Shown one piece after another: positions 10,821-21,689 of a stretch of DNA of 64,000 bases (its first letter is position 1; every line of letters starts with the position of its first letter). Below the pieces are notes generated by a model that had not been told where the DNA came from, did not search any database, and saw only the letters and a list, made by a program, of their open reading frames with translations. The position numbers were made by a program, and so were the translations under genes. This stretch comes from Chaetoderma sp. LZ-2023a. Its lineage: Eukaryota; Mollusca; Caudofoveata; Chaetodermatida; Chaetodermatidae. Where the stretch lies: positions 82,862,116 to 82,926,115 of the forward strand of contig CM067366.1 of NCBI GenBank assembly GCA_034401795.1, in the 5' to 3' direction.

Positions 10821-12669
10821 TCCTCTTGTCTGATTTTCTGAAGAATTTTTGGAATCAGGATTGCTGGAGGGAATGCGTATGCATACATTCTCCCCCAGCT
10901 GATAGCTAACGCATCTGTTGCGAAAGCGCTTGGATCCGGAATCGGAGAGACGTACGTCGTCATCTTCGCATTCTTCTTCGTTGCGAACAAATCGATGTTG
11001 GGTTTCCCCCAATGGTCGAACAGACGATCCGCCACACATTGATTTAGTTGCCATTCCGTGGGTAAAACACTCATCCTTCGGCTCAATGAGTCTGCTAGCA
11101 GGTTTAACCTTCCCGGAATATGAACTGCTTTCAAGGTAATCTGGTGATCCAGACACCAACAAAGCAGTTTCCATGTCATCATACAGAGACTGGGCGACTT
11201 CGTTCCGCCCTGGCGGTTTATGTAAGTCACAACTGTTGAGTTGTCTGAACGAATAAGAACAATCTTGCCCTGAACTTTCTGTAAGAAATGTTCCAGGCCC
11301 AGGACTACTGCTCTTAGCTCCAGTAGATTTATATGTTCCTGTGACTGTTCCAGATTCCAAAGCCCTGATATCGTGGATTCTTCCAGGCAAGCTCCCCAGC
11401 CCTCCATCGATGCATCTGTATACACAGTCACCTGAGGGTGGGGAGGGGTTAGCAAAACCCCCGGTAAGAGATTCTCTGTATTCAACCACCATTGCAGGTG
11501 GTGAATCAGAGGCGCCAACACTGACACATTCGAGTCCAGCGAACCTGTACTCTGGGTCCATTGTGTCATGAGAAACAACTGGATTGGCCGCCTGCGTAAG
11601 GCGGCCTGAGGAATGACTGGTTCCAACGAAACCATCAACCCCAGCATTCTCAAGTAAACCCGTGCCAGGACATGACGACTGTCGCACACTGACTGAATCA
11701 ACGAGATGAGTATTTGAACTCTCTCCTGAGTAGGATAAACATATCCTGTCTCCAGATCGAAGAACATCCCCAGGTAAACAAACTTCTGGGATGGAGTCAG
11801 CTCTGATTTTGGGAAATTGATCATCCAGCCCAAGTCTGTGAGAATTTTCAAAACAATCTCCAGATTGGCGGACAAACTTTCCCGGGTGTGCGCTTTCAAC
11901 AGCCAGTCGTCTATGTACGTGTGGACTGCTATGCTTCTCCTGCGGAGGTATGCTGTGATCGCAAGAACCACACGGGTGAAAACCCGAGGAGCCGTGGAAA
12001 TTCCGAAGGGCAACACCCTGAATTCCCACTGTCTGCCCTGGAATGCAAATCTCAGGAAGCGACAGAAACTCCTGTGGATGGGGATGTGGAAATAAGCGTC
12101 CTTCAAATCTATCGACGCCGTCCACATCCCCCTCTCCAACCCCGCCAACACCGAGCGCACCGTTTCCATCTTGAAACTGGCGTCTCGATGAACTTGTTCA
12201 ATGGCTTGAGGTTGAGAATCGGTCTCCACCCACCGGTGCGTTTTGTTACCAAGAACAGGGTTGAATAGAAGCCCGGACACCTTTGTGCCGGCTGAATAGC
12301 TCCTTTTTGTACGAGGGAATTTATCTCCTCCTCGATACACAACCTTTGATCTGGATCTCTCGGAATGGGAGTCCAGACTGGCACCAGAGACAGTCGCGAC
12401 GGCGGGCCTGTCATCCACTCTGGATGATACCCCACGGAAAGCCATCGCAAGACTAAACGGTCCTGAGTTAACCGTTCCCACTCTTGCATGTGGTCGGCTA
12501 GCCGGCCTCCCACCGGTCCACCTAGGGACCGCGGTGGACACAAGGCATGCAAGAGCGGCACTGTTTCCGTCGCCATACACACCGGCGTGGTCCTTACCGC
12601 GGTAAGCGCCCTGTCAGGAACGATAACCACGCCCAGATCCTCGCGCGACCCGCCCCGCCCCGCGCGCAC
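10484..12669 (-). pseudogene. A-b reverse transcriptase-RNase H, one frameshift
   Basis: This polyprotein copies element RNA into DNA. RT motifs include SIDLKDAYFHIPI, LPFGISTAPRVFT and the catalytic YIDD (about 11900-11924). RNase H follows with YTDASMEGWG, the Glu of NLLELRAV, RSDNSTVVTYINRQGG and ADSLSR. The C-terminal extension (NIDLFAT, SWGRMYAYAFPP, APDWPSRSWYTDLL) lies where DIRS1 carries its methyltransferase-like domain; I cannot confirm methyltransferase motifs. A base present in A-c and A-d is missing near 12178-12183, which breaks the frame just upstream of the first catalytic block. The start overlaps the gag 3' end in another frame. Confidence 0.88.
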
Positions 12670-14677
12670 CTCGGTGCACGGGCGGCTGCCTGGCTGACGG
12701 CGGCTGAGGAGCCTGCGCCCCCCTCACTGCTGGCCGAATCGCACGCGGCCGAGGCCGGCGCTGCGACGGCGGCTGGCCTCTGACTTGGCCAGCACCACCT
12801 CGAGCCTGCAGGGGACGATACGCAGGGGCCGCGGCGCGAACGTTAGCACGACGCAGCACCTCAAACTGTTCGCGCAGCGCCCTCTGGTTATTCACCAGGG
12901 TGACCGTCTCCTGGAGGTGGCGACATCCCTCACCTCCAAAAAGACCAGGACCCGTCATAGGCGTACGGAGTAGCCTATTATACAGGTCCTGAGACGGGCA
13001 CAGATTGTCCAGGGCAAATGTGCGTCTTGCCCTGACACTCCTGGTCACCGCCCGCGTCATACAGTCCAGCGCCAGGTTAATACCATCCTGGATGGTTCGC
13101 TGGACCGCGAGCGGGCCTGGCTGGCGCGATGCGGATGCCGTTACTACCCCCTGTAACAGCTGGGAGACGTGGGACAGAGCGGCAATCGAAGCCCTCCCAC
13201 TCTCCTCCGCATCACGCAACGCGGTATTCGCCGAACGCAACGCGTTCGCGCACAAGACCCCCGCGTCAGAACGGGAGCCTGGCCGCGTATCCTCACCCAA
13301 AGCCGCGCGGTCATCCACGCTGGGCTTGGGTACCACACCGTACCGCTGGTAGTCCAGGGGCACGATGCGACAACGCCTGGCCACCTCGCGAGGGGCCTTC
13401 GCGAGACGTCCACTCGTGTTAATGGACGCCTCCGCCACCTTGAACATGTCAACGACATGCTCCGCCAGCGGCAGAGAAGGCATAGCGTTAGCAGTTGGTT
13501 TCCTAGCTAACCACGGCGTGTGAACACGGTGGCTAGCCGACTGCTCCACGGGCAGATCAGGCCTAACGCTCACCAACCACTGGCAAGCGTCATACCAATC
13601 CTCCTCCGTGGCTAACTGCGAGCGCTCTACAAGACGGGGTCCTTCGTCTTCCTCCTGAGCGCAAGCAGTAGAGCTTGACGGCGGGTACGCTGATACACCT
13701 GGCAAGCCAGGGAAAACATGCGGGCCTGACAGCACCGGCATGAGAATATCACTGGTTTGACCAGGAGCAGGCACCGCGGTAGAGCGCGGGGTATATATAG
13801 CCCTACCACGGGCCCGGCCAGCACCAGCTACACTCTCGGCAAGCCGAGGTATGCGGTACCGCTGGCCATCAGCAGCGCCCTGGGCCACCACCTGAACCGC
13901 GGACCTTACTCCAGGGTGAGTAATACCGTGGAAAAAAGCGCCTGTATTCCCCGCGAGGGGTGCACAAACGTCTTCATCCATGTCCACGTCGTCAGACGGC
14001 GACCCTAGCAGGTAATCCTCATCACCCTGGTCAGAAAGATTAGACCCCGGGTCAGCAAAGAGAGCTAACCCGGGCTGACCAGGAACGGTGCCATAGGAGG
14101 TACTGGCCACCGCGGCGTGCGGATACCCCTGGACTGATAAGCAGCCAGCGGGTTCCAGCGACAACCGTCCACGGTCCCCTATCGGCGCGGCAATAAGCCT
14201 GCTGCCAGGGCCGTGGAACGCCCCCTCTAATGGGGCCACCTCTGAATCGTCGGACAACGGAAGCGGACTAAGGAAAATCGATCCAGAGGCGGGGATTACC
14301 TGCTCCGAAGCCGATGATGAGGACAATAAAGGATCTGGTCCAGGAAGCATGCCACGAAGCAACCCTGGAACCAAATCTTTTATTGTCCTCTTCATCTCTC
14401 CCAACATCTCGGTCCGGAAGGTCTCCATATCCACCGCGGACGAGACCTTCCCCTTACCCTTCCTACTTACAACCTCTCGTTTCCGCTTCTTCTTCTTCTC
14501 CTCCTCTACCACCTTGTCCGTCGCCTGTAAGCAGCACAAGAATTCGGACATTAACTCGCCCCCCCAGTGCTTACATATGTCACAATTAATCAATGGACCA
14601 CAAGGGCTACATCGATAACACAGATGCGGCCAGAACTTCACATGCATAAAACGTCCACAGGACGCGCAACCCGGTCC
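12614..14677 (-). CDS. A-b gag-like protein, exon 2
   Basis: The open frame begins after a strong acceptor (TTTGCCCTGTTTCAG, ending at 14678). It has a Cys-rich N-terminal module (CASCGRF, CYRCSPCG, CDICKHWGG), a Lys-rich linker, GLLRGMLPGP, an acidic middle, EEDWYDACQWLVSVRPDLP, the conserved RLAKAPREVARRCRIVPLDY block, an Ala-rich helical part and an Arg/Gly/Pro-rich C-terminus suited to nucleic-acid binding. No retroviral-type CCHC knuckle is visible. The frame also stays open upstream to an ATG at 14743; splicing to the exon at 15440-15490 is an alternative start that I favour. Confidence 0.8.
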   Translation of the reverse strand, partial: GPGCASCGRFMHVKFWPHLCYRCSPCGPLINCDICKHWGGELMSEFLCCLQATDKVVEEEKKKKRKREVVSRKGKGKVSSAVDMETFRTEMLGEMKRTIKDLVPGLLRGMLPGPDPLLSSSSASEQVIPASGSIFLSPLPLSDDSEVAPLEGAFHGPGSRLIAAPIGDRGRLSLEPAGCLSVQGYPHAAVASTSYGTVPGQPGLALFADPGSNLSDQGDEDYLLGSPSDDVDMDEDVCAPLAGNTGAFFHGITHPGVRSAVQVVAQGAADGQRYRIPRLAESVAGAGRARGRAIYTPRSTAVPAPGQTSDILMPVLSGPHVFPGLPGVSAYPPSSSTACAQEEDEGPRLVERSQLATEEDWYDACQWLVSVRPDLPVEQSASHRVHTPWLARKPTANAMPSLPLAEHVVDMFKVAEASINTSGRLAKAPREVARRCRIVPLDYQRYGVVPKPSVDDRAALGEDTRPGSRSDAGVLCANALRSANTALRDAEESGRASIAALSHVSQLLQGVVTASASRQPGPLAVQRTIQDGINLALDCMTRAVTRSVRARRTFALDNLCPSQDLYNRLLRTPMTGPGLFGGEGCRHLQETVTLVNNQRALREQFEVLRRANVRAAAPAYRPLQARGGAGQVRGQPPSQRRPRPRAIRPAVRGAQAPQPPSARQPPVHRGARGAGRVARGSGRGYRS

Positions 14678-15439
14678 CTGAAACAGGGCAAAGGACAAGG
14701 AGTATGAGCAACTAGTTAAGCTTAGAAACTCAATCCAACTCAAGGAGAAGGAAAACGATCATAAAGATCAATATACATCAAAAACCAGCATAGCGCTTGA
14801 ATTGCTAATAAATACATAGCCAGCTGATTATGACGTCATTAATCCCGTGACAGGAAAAATTCGATCCCAACAAAACATCCAAGTGCAAAGACGAATTGTA
14901 TGCTGAATGGACAAGTTGACTACACAACCATCAGATACATATAGATAACTCTTTTCTGGCAAAAATGTTAATTATCTCCCTTTGATTGTTTACAATAATT
15001 AACATCACCACATTATCAATAACTAGATACCTGACACTTTGTATAGACAAACCATCCAACGTGACGAACCGGAAACTCCACCATCTGCACGCCTCTTAAC
15101 TCTCTCCACCTCATGGGGAAGGAATTGGATCAAGAGGGCAAAGTGAGAAGACCTTTATACCAGGCCTCCAACTCACTGGACATAATTTTTCATTTGGTTA
15201 GATAACCTAACAGTGTTAGTAGGAAATGGAACCATGGTGGAGAGAATACTAATGCTCTGGTACTGTGACGTCACCACCTAGCGTCATACAGACCTGTGGA
15301 CAGAAACAGAAAGAGAAATTAGTCCTAGGTAGCACCGAGTTGATATAACCCAACCAACCAAGGCGCTTATCACGGTAAACGCGAGTCCCGGAAACACAAT
15401 ACACCGGGAAGAAAACTCGCTAATTTTACTAGAAGTCAC

Positions 15440-15490
15440 CTGATTTAAAGGTCCTCCGTCCTCCTGTGGCGACGTATTCCTATCCGCCAT
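15440..15490 (-). CDS. A-b gag exon 1 (17 codons)
   Basis: It encodes MADRNTSPQEDGGPLNQ and ends CAG|GTGACT in phase 0, which matches the phase-0 start of exon 2 at 14677 (GGA CCG). The implied intron is 762 bp. It is equivalent to exons in A-a, A-c, A-d and A-prime. The frame happens to continue 51 codons into the intron, but that part is not shared with A-prime. Confidence 0.6.
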
Positions 15491-15583
15491 CCAAAAAAGT
15501 GACTAACACTCCAAACAAACACCACTTAAACAGTTTAAGAGAGCGAAAAAGCTATTGAACAAAAAAACATGTGTGATCTCTTT

Positions 15584-15762
15584 GCCAATAATCTAGCAAA
15601 GAGAAAGTGCTAGTCTGCGCATGCGCGGTGGTGGGGCTGGCATCCGCCAGACTACGCTCTGACTCCCTGCCCAGTAGGGGCACCTAACTGTTTTAAATCT
15701 GAGTGTTTATTGAGTGAAAGCCAATATTTAGCAATATCTAAAGTATTAGGGAGGTAAGTATA
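15584..15762 (-). repeat. A-b right ITR (promoter side)
   Basis: Inverted copy of the left ITR. It lies upstream of gag on the coding strand and carries GCGCATGCGC at 15617-15626. In DIRS elements the promoter is expected in this repeat. Confidence 0.85.
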
Positions 15763-16049
15763 CTCTTGAAGTGAAAAAACTGTATGAGAATCACAAAGTT
15801 AACTTTGGGACCCGCAGATTTCAGGTTCAGACCCCAAATTTCTGGGTGTGTGGTTCCTGGGACCTCCATGATTTAGACTCCATGAGAACCACTTCCTAAT
15901 ACACCCAGATGACAGAAAACAGGCCACAATACAGGAAGAAATATGTACCATGCCCAAAAGGCAAGTCAGACTTCTGTCAAGTCACTTTATTTTGTTTTTG
16001 GAAATATTCTAAGTTATTTCTTAGCTGTACTGCACCTATAACTTCATAC

Positions 16050-16189
16050 CTTTACGTCTGAAATCTGTCGCTTTCATGTGATACATCGTCAGCATGTACT
16101 GTAGCAACATGGCCAGACATGCTTTGTGTGATCGTGCCTCTGGAGTCACAGGCAGAACTTTCACTTGATTCAGCACATATTTGTAATAC
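16050..16189 (-). CDS. POLR1E: POLR1E-like exon h
   Basis: Acceptor TTACTTGCAG and donor G|GTATGA. It encodes YYKYVLNQVKVLPVTPEARS then HKACLAMLLQYMLTMYHMKA and TDFRRK. The pattern (F...LK.LP.....R...A....L..LI....R.K) is the first winged-helix region of RPA49. The upstream intron holds element A-c and the downstream intron holds A-b. Confidence 0.9.
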
Positions 16190-16204
16190 CTGCAAGTAAC
16201 CGTT

Positions 16205-17015
16205 TATTAACTCTCAAGTCAAGTCGGCCAAAGTCAGCATCTGCAGGGGCGTTGGACAATGTCCATTTGCAGGTCAAAACAAGATAATTTTTTGAAAATA
16301 TTACCACTGAAATGACTGGCTCGACAATTGAGCCAGTGACATCCGTGGTAAATCTGTAAACGTAGTTTTTTCTTCGCCTGCAGAATGATGAATATTGACT
16401 AATTAAGCAAATCTTTTGATTTTCTTGACCAATCTGGACGATTGACCCATTAACGGCCAAGCCGGTCAAAGCGGCTTCTGCCGTGGTCTTGAAACATGTT
16501 CATGGTTATTGTTACCCAACGTAACATTGCTTCTGTTAATGCTTTAACCCTTTACCACTTGCAGACCAAGAGAATATTATTTTTGAAAACTTCACGCTGA
16601 CATGACAGGGTCGGTTATCCGCCCAGTCATTCCAGTGGTAAATTTTCTAAATTAGCCTTCTCTTGGTCTGCAAATGGACATTTTTCCAGACCACTGCAGA
16701 GGGCATTTTTGGTCGGCTTGAGTGTTAACGGGCTAATGGTCAAGATTGAGCAAGAAAATCAATTGTTTTGCTTATTAACCCTTTACCGCTCATATCAGCC
16801 AAAAATGGCTTCTTTAGTGGTCTTGAGAAATGTCCATTTGCAGACCAAGAGAACACTATTTTTGAAAATTTCCAACTGGAATGACTGGTTCTATAACTGA
16901 GCCAGTCATTCCAGTGGTAAATTTTCATAAACAGTTCTCTTGGTCTGCAAATTGACATTTTCTATGAGAAAATTTTAATTTTCTTGAACAAACTTGAGTG
17001 TTAAAGGGTTAAATC
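16205..17015. repeat. Cluster of three MITE-B copies
   Basis: Hairpins centred near 16325 (GGCTCGACAATTGAGCC), 16610 and 16880 (CATTCCAGTGG arms). The last (16777-17015) is nearly complete, from AACCCTTTACCGCTC to GAGTGTTAAAGGGTTAA. Confidence 0.75.
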
Positions 17016-18580
17016 ACTATTTGCAGGCAAAACAAAGGGTATTTTTGAAAGTTTACCACAGGAAAATAGTACTGTATTGGTTATCGGGTCATTTCAACTT
17101 TAAACTAGAGATCTTGCCCACAGGACTTTTTTTTGGCAAACCATAACATTTGTCTATTTCTGGGTACAGTGGATGCAACACACCGGTTGCATTACTATGT
17201 CAAGTCATCCTTTGCTTCCAAATCACACCCATACATGTAGTTTCAAAGATATACATGTACATACACCCGCACAGATCAAGAATTCGATCCGACCTGAATG
17301 CTTTTTATCCAGATCAGAGTCAAAGTCATCTTTCACGGTAAGATCCCGAGATGCGCTTTCAAATGCCTAATAATGTGATGTTGTTTTTGACTTCAGACTA
17401 TTGTTTTTACTCAAGTGTTAGAGGCTATCGTGTATTGGACAAAAACCTCCTCAAAAATCCTTATTCTCATAAACAGGATGCATAAAGTAAGAAAGGAAAT
17501 CTGGTAACAAGTAATCATCATCATTCTTCACTCACAAAATGCCGATTTCAAGCCACAGTTTCTAACAGGACAAGAGTTGTACATTTTCTAAATCCAAATC
17601 TCTGAGAGGGGCAACTTCTATTAGATACATGTATATTTCAAGAAAACATGGAAAAGGATGAAATCCATTCTTTAAAACAAATAATAACAAATAAACAATC
17701 GCTAATAGCACGAAAATGGGCACAATTTATTCGGTACAAGATACCTCCTCCTTAGCACTGTTTAATGTATACCATTCCCATCAACATTGGCGTAAAGTAA
17801 TTAGCTGGGACTACCTAAACATTGCGCAGACTGTAATAAAGAAAATTCATTTCATGCAAATTCTTCATAAAACAGATCACATGATGTCAGGAGTCTGCTG
17901 TAGAGTGAGTACTTGGTAGAGTTGACAGCGATTCATGGGCCTGTGAAATTGAACTTGGAACTCGGAAATTACTGTTTATTATTTAATAATAATTATTGTC
18001 TGAAGGTGAGTAAGTATTCTACTCTAGGTCCTGATAGACATAATGAGAACATTTGAGAACATTTTGCGAGTTGGTCAAATAGCTTCATACAAGAAAGCTA
18101 GGACCGCTCAATTCTTTAAAACATTTTCAAACATAATCTTCCATGAATTAGTCAACATTAGCCAATCGATGTCATTGTTTAAGCAAACAACACATGTCAG
18201 AATTCTCTTCTATGCAGATCACCACACCCAACACTGACCCCACCCACCCCTGCAAATATTAGCCTGCCAGCTACATGCAGTCGCTAGTGGGAAGTTTGTT
18301 TTTAGAAACAAAAGTGCAACTAACAATCGCTCAATAGTAAAAAAACCCACCCACTTGTCAAGCACTCTATGATTATTATATGGCTTTGTAACTAGGGACG
18401 CACAATAAGAAAAAACCGGAAAAAAGCTCTTATCTCCATGGTGTCTTCTACTCCAAAGATGGCATTTTGACTTGAGCCTGGGGAAAACTGCCAAAGCTAT
18501 GTTCTCATATATAGGAAACATGTGTCTAATAGATACATGTAGGGTAAAACAGCGTACAATGGAGATTCAGCCACTTTTGA
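17016..18580. other. Intron g-h sequence, nothing recognised
   Basis: AT-rich sequence with scattered ACATGTA words. Only short unsupported open frames were seen on either strand. Confidence 0.6.
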
Positions 18581-19553
18581 ACAAGAGGCCCAAGGGCCTG
18601 TGGCGCTCACCTGGACCATTAGCCATCATAGCATTTGAACCACTTGCATTTAAATAGACATGATGGATGATTTTGAAAGGTTGAAATCTGCCCAGCGGTG
18701 AATGAGGAGTAGTGTTTTGACAATTTATGGTAATTTTCTTTATAAAATATAGATTTTAACAGAAGAATTGATCAATCAAGAGGTTCTAGAGCCTACCACC
18801 ACAGAATCCATCTAGCCAAATTTGGTTGAAATATGTCAAGCAGCTATGGAGAAGTAACATTTTTACGATTTCTGGTAAATTTGTCATAAAACTTAAAATT
18901 TCCACCCCCACCCCCCCCCCCCCCACCCCAAAATTAATCAATCAAAATTCTGAATAGGCGTTCTAGAAGCTATCACCATAGAATCCATCTAGTAAAATTT
19001 GGTTGAAATGTGTCAAGCAGCTAAGGAAGAGTAGCATTTTGACCATTTCCGGTAGATTATTCATAAAATCTAAGATTTTCACCCAAAAAATTGATCATTC
19101 AAAGTTCTGAAGAGACGATCTAGAGCCTACTACCATAGAATGCATCTCGCTAAATTTGGTTGACATATGTCAAGCAGCTAAGGATGAGTAGCATTTTGAC
19201 CATTTCCAGTAGATTTAAAATCTAAGCTTTTCAACCAAAAAATTGATCAATCAAAATTCTGAATAGGTGTTCTAGAACCGACCACAATAGAATCAGTCTA
19301 GCCAAATTTGGTTGAAATATGCCAAGTAGCTAAGGAGGTGAAGCATTTTGACAGTTTCCGGTAAATTTTCATAAAATCTCAGATTTTCACGACAAAAAAT
19401 TCAACAATCAAAATTCTGAAAAAAATGTTGGAGCGTACCAGCATAGGATCCATCTAGCCATATTTGGTTGAAATCTGTCAAACTGTTAAGGAGAAGAAGT
19501 GATTTGATGGACGGATGACGGACGGACGACAGCCTTTCAGGCCAGGTGAGCTA
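18581..19553 (+). mobile_element. Repeat C (mollusc-type element with GCTCACCTGG ends)
   Basis: It starts ACAAGAGGCCCAAGGGCCTG...GCTCACCTGG and ends TTTCAGGCCAGGTGAGCTAA, so the ends carry a 10-bp inverted repeat. A second element with the same ends lies at 47881-48695. The interior is non-coding. The class is uncertain (MITE- or Helitron-like non-autonomous). Confidence 0.7.
18715..19503 (+). repeat. Five tandem ~155-180-bp units inside repeat C
   Basis: Units share TTGATCAATCAAAATTCTGA, CCATAGAATCCATCTAG, AATTTGGTTGAAAT and GTCAAGCAGCTAAGGA. The second unit carries a poly-C run near 18905-18925. Confidence 0.85.
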
Positions 19554-19638
19554 AAAATAGAAAGTGAATTTACCGATCTTTCACATTTGCCTGTGAAATA
19601 AACGAAATCAAGGATTTCTTTTTTCACGAGAGAGTTGA

Positions 19639-19812
19639 TACTTACCTCCCTAATACTTTTGATATTGCTAAATATCGGCTTTCACTAAAAAAACACTCAG
19701 ATTAAAACAGTTAGGTGCCCCTACTGGGCAGGGAGTCAGAGCGTAGTCTGGCGGATGCCAGCCCCACCACCGCGCATGCGCAGACTAGCACTTCCTCTGA
19801 CTAATTTATTGG
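19639..19812 (-). repeat. A-c left ITR
   Basis: Inverted copy of 26454-26631; GCGCATGCGC at 19772-19781. Confidence 0.88.
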
Positions 19813-19881
19813 CTGATACACATGCAACTATTAAGAGCCTGAAGACCGAGCCTCTGTGGGGTGGAGAGGCCGGGTCCGTAT

Positions 19882-19981
19882 CTAGGGAGGTAAGTATCAA
19901 CTCTCTCGTGAAAAAAGAAATCCTTGATTTCGTTTATTTCACATCAAGAGTATACTTACCTCCCTAATACTTTTGATATTG
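19882..19981. repeat. A-c ICR
   Basis: Complementary to both outer ends. It reads ATCCTTGATTTCG (A-b has ATCCTAGATTTCG) and CACATCAAGAG (A-b has CACTTCAAGAG), matching the variants at the A-c termini. Confidence 0.9.
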
Positions 19982-20512
19982 CCAGAATTCGACAGTGAAT
20001 TCGGCGGGGAGGGAGGCGAGGTCAAAAGACCAGCTCATCCCTATACGCTTTTCTGCGTTTAAGGCACTTAAACTTCTGAAACTGTATGAAAAAACAGTCA
20101 GGATTTGACTAACCATCGGATAACACCACCGATGTATGAGAGATGACCGAATGTCATATGCGCTCCCCCCCCTCCTTCCTGGGAGGAAGAGTCGAATGAC
20201 CTCAATGTCCAATACGCTCTCTACGTACAAGTGCCATGTACTACAGGACAGAGACGAAAAAACTCCATTTTCGTATACTCTCAACAATGAACCACATAAA
20301 TACACAAAACCATCATCATATTAATAACGGGTAACGTGACAAGACAATCAACAATGGACAACCCATGCAAAAGACTGACCTTATTGAAATGGCTGCTGAC
20401 ATCCTCTTCCCATTGGTGAAGAACGATGCAGTCCCAAAAAAGTGGTTGTTTCCATAAATTAATTGTGAAATATATAAGCAATGAGGAAACCCCATCAAAA
20501 ATATAAGCCTAG

Positions 20513-21689
20513 TTATTTTTTCAAAATCGACAAGGCGAGAGGATTAGAGGTGTCACGGAGATAATGGTCTGTAAAACTTGACTCACAGTGCCACTGAGCC
20601 ACCGACATAATATCATCCACAGGGACCCCATTAAATAGGGCAGTGGATGTCACTACGCCGCGGACACTGTGAGCCTTGGCCACGTCAACCTGCTTCCCGG
20701 TGGCGGATTTATGACAAAACTGAATGCATTCTACAATCCACCTGGAAATGGTGTCCTTAGAAGCCCTGCCATGGGGTTCAATATATGACAACCATAACGC
20801 CGACTGGTCGGTGCGCCACTCCGATGTACGTTGTTTGTACCGGAGAAGCGCCCGGACGGGACACCATGCTTTAGAATTAGGATCATATCTAGTTAAAGTA
20901 GGCAAAACAATAGGTTGACCTGGATATTTCAACGACTGATTCTTAGCCAAGAAATTAATCCTAGGTAGCAGCTTAAGGCCTTCCCCTGAAACCACAAAAC
21001 GGTCATCCTCGGCTGATAAGGCATGAATTTCACTTCTACGCCTAGCCGAGGCCGCAGCAATTAAAAAACACAGTCTTCAGTGTTAATAGTTTCATAGAAA
21101 TGGAACTAAGTGGTTCAAAAGGCTTATCACCTAGTACTTGAAGCACTAGCGATAAACTCCAAGACGGAATCACAGGGGGATTCCTTGGTCTTAGATTGGC
21201 CATGCCTTTAATTAATACATTTAATGTATTTACTTCATCACTTCCCCTCTTAGCCAAGCAAGGAATAACAGACATTAAAGCTGACTTATAACCAGCAATA
21301 GAGTTAGGCTTGAGGCTATAGGCATCATACAGGTGACAGAGGAAATCAGCTACTACCTGAATAGATGAATCCATTGGATCAATACATCTTTTTGAGCACC
21401 ATTCTGCAAATCTGTTGATTTCATAATTATATGCTCTGGAGGTTGACCCCCTCCTGGTTTTGGCCATAAACATGGCTGCTTGCTCAGAAAAGCCCTCCTT
21501 AATTCTAGATTCCTTGACAACATCCACGCAGTCAATCTGAACATTGACGGATTGTTGTGAAGGGCCTTGCCCTGGAAGATAATGTCGTCCATCAGAGGCA
21601 GAGGAACCGGATTGCAGACCAGAAGGTCCAGCAGATCCGTATACCATGATCGGCTTGGCCAATCCGGGGTGATCAGAAGCACTTGGCAT
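20513..21689 (-). pseudogene. A-c tyrosine recombinase, one frameshift
   Basis: Same domain layout and catalytic residues as the A-b YR (HxxR near 20658-20676, Tyr near 20553-20570). An A-run at 21063-21068 has six As against five in A-b and A-d. This splits the frame just before the box I arginine, so the catalytic domain is out of frame with the core-binding domain. Confidence 0.88.

Larger units (their letters stand above)
8727..15777 (-). mobile_element. Element A-b: near-complete family A DIRS-like retrotransposon
   Basis: This ~7.05-kb element lies in intron h-i of the POLR1E-like gene, in the same orientation. On its coding strand the order is right ITR, gag exon 1, intron, gag exon 2, RT-RNase H, overlapping YR, ICR, left ITR. 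The ITRs and an ICR complementary to both outer ends are the hallmark of the DIRS1 group and separate it from Ngaro/PAT elements with split direct repeats. Ends are TAAACG (left) and GTGAAAA (right), as in the other copies. Gag and YR are open; RT has a one-base deletion. DIRS elements are thought to replicate through a circular DNA and integrate by the YR, without target-site duplication. Confidence 0.93.

Noticed and set aside
10821-12125. Upstream extension of the YR frame in A-b (and similar long frames at 22197-23411 and 31802-33475)
   Set aside because: It overlaps RT in another frame, has no domain features, and its composition follows from the RT coding sequence.
14521-14545. Second gag intron, suggested by an acceptor-like TTACAG|GCGA in A-b and CTTTACAG|GCGAGG in A-prime
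   Set aside because: No matching donor at a reasonable distance, and the frame is open straight through in A-b, A-d and A-prime.
13005-14618. Several plus-strand frames of 80-115 codons opposite gag
   Set aside because: Antisense shadows of the GC-rich gag coding region; the same frames recur in each copy.
15284-15490. 68-codon frame as a separate small protein (also at 26155 and 36181)
   Set aside because: Only the first 17 codons recur in the diverged A-prime; the rest reads into the proposed intron. Treated as gag exon 1.
8727-15777. Classification as Ngaro/PAT or Crypton
   Set aside because: The ends are inverted with an ICR (DIRS group), no split direct repeats are present, and RT-RNase H excludes Crypton.
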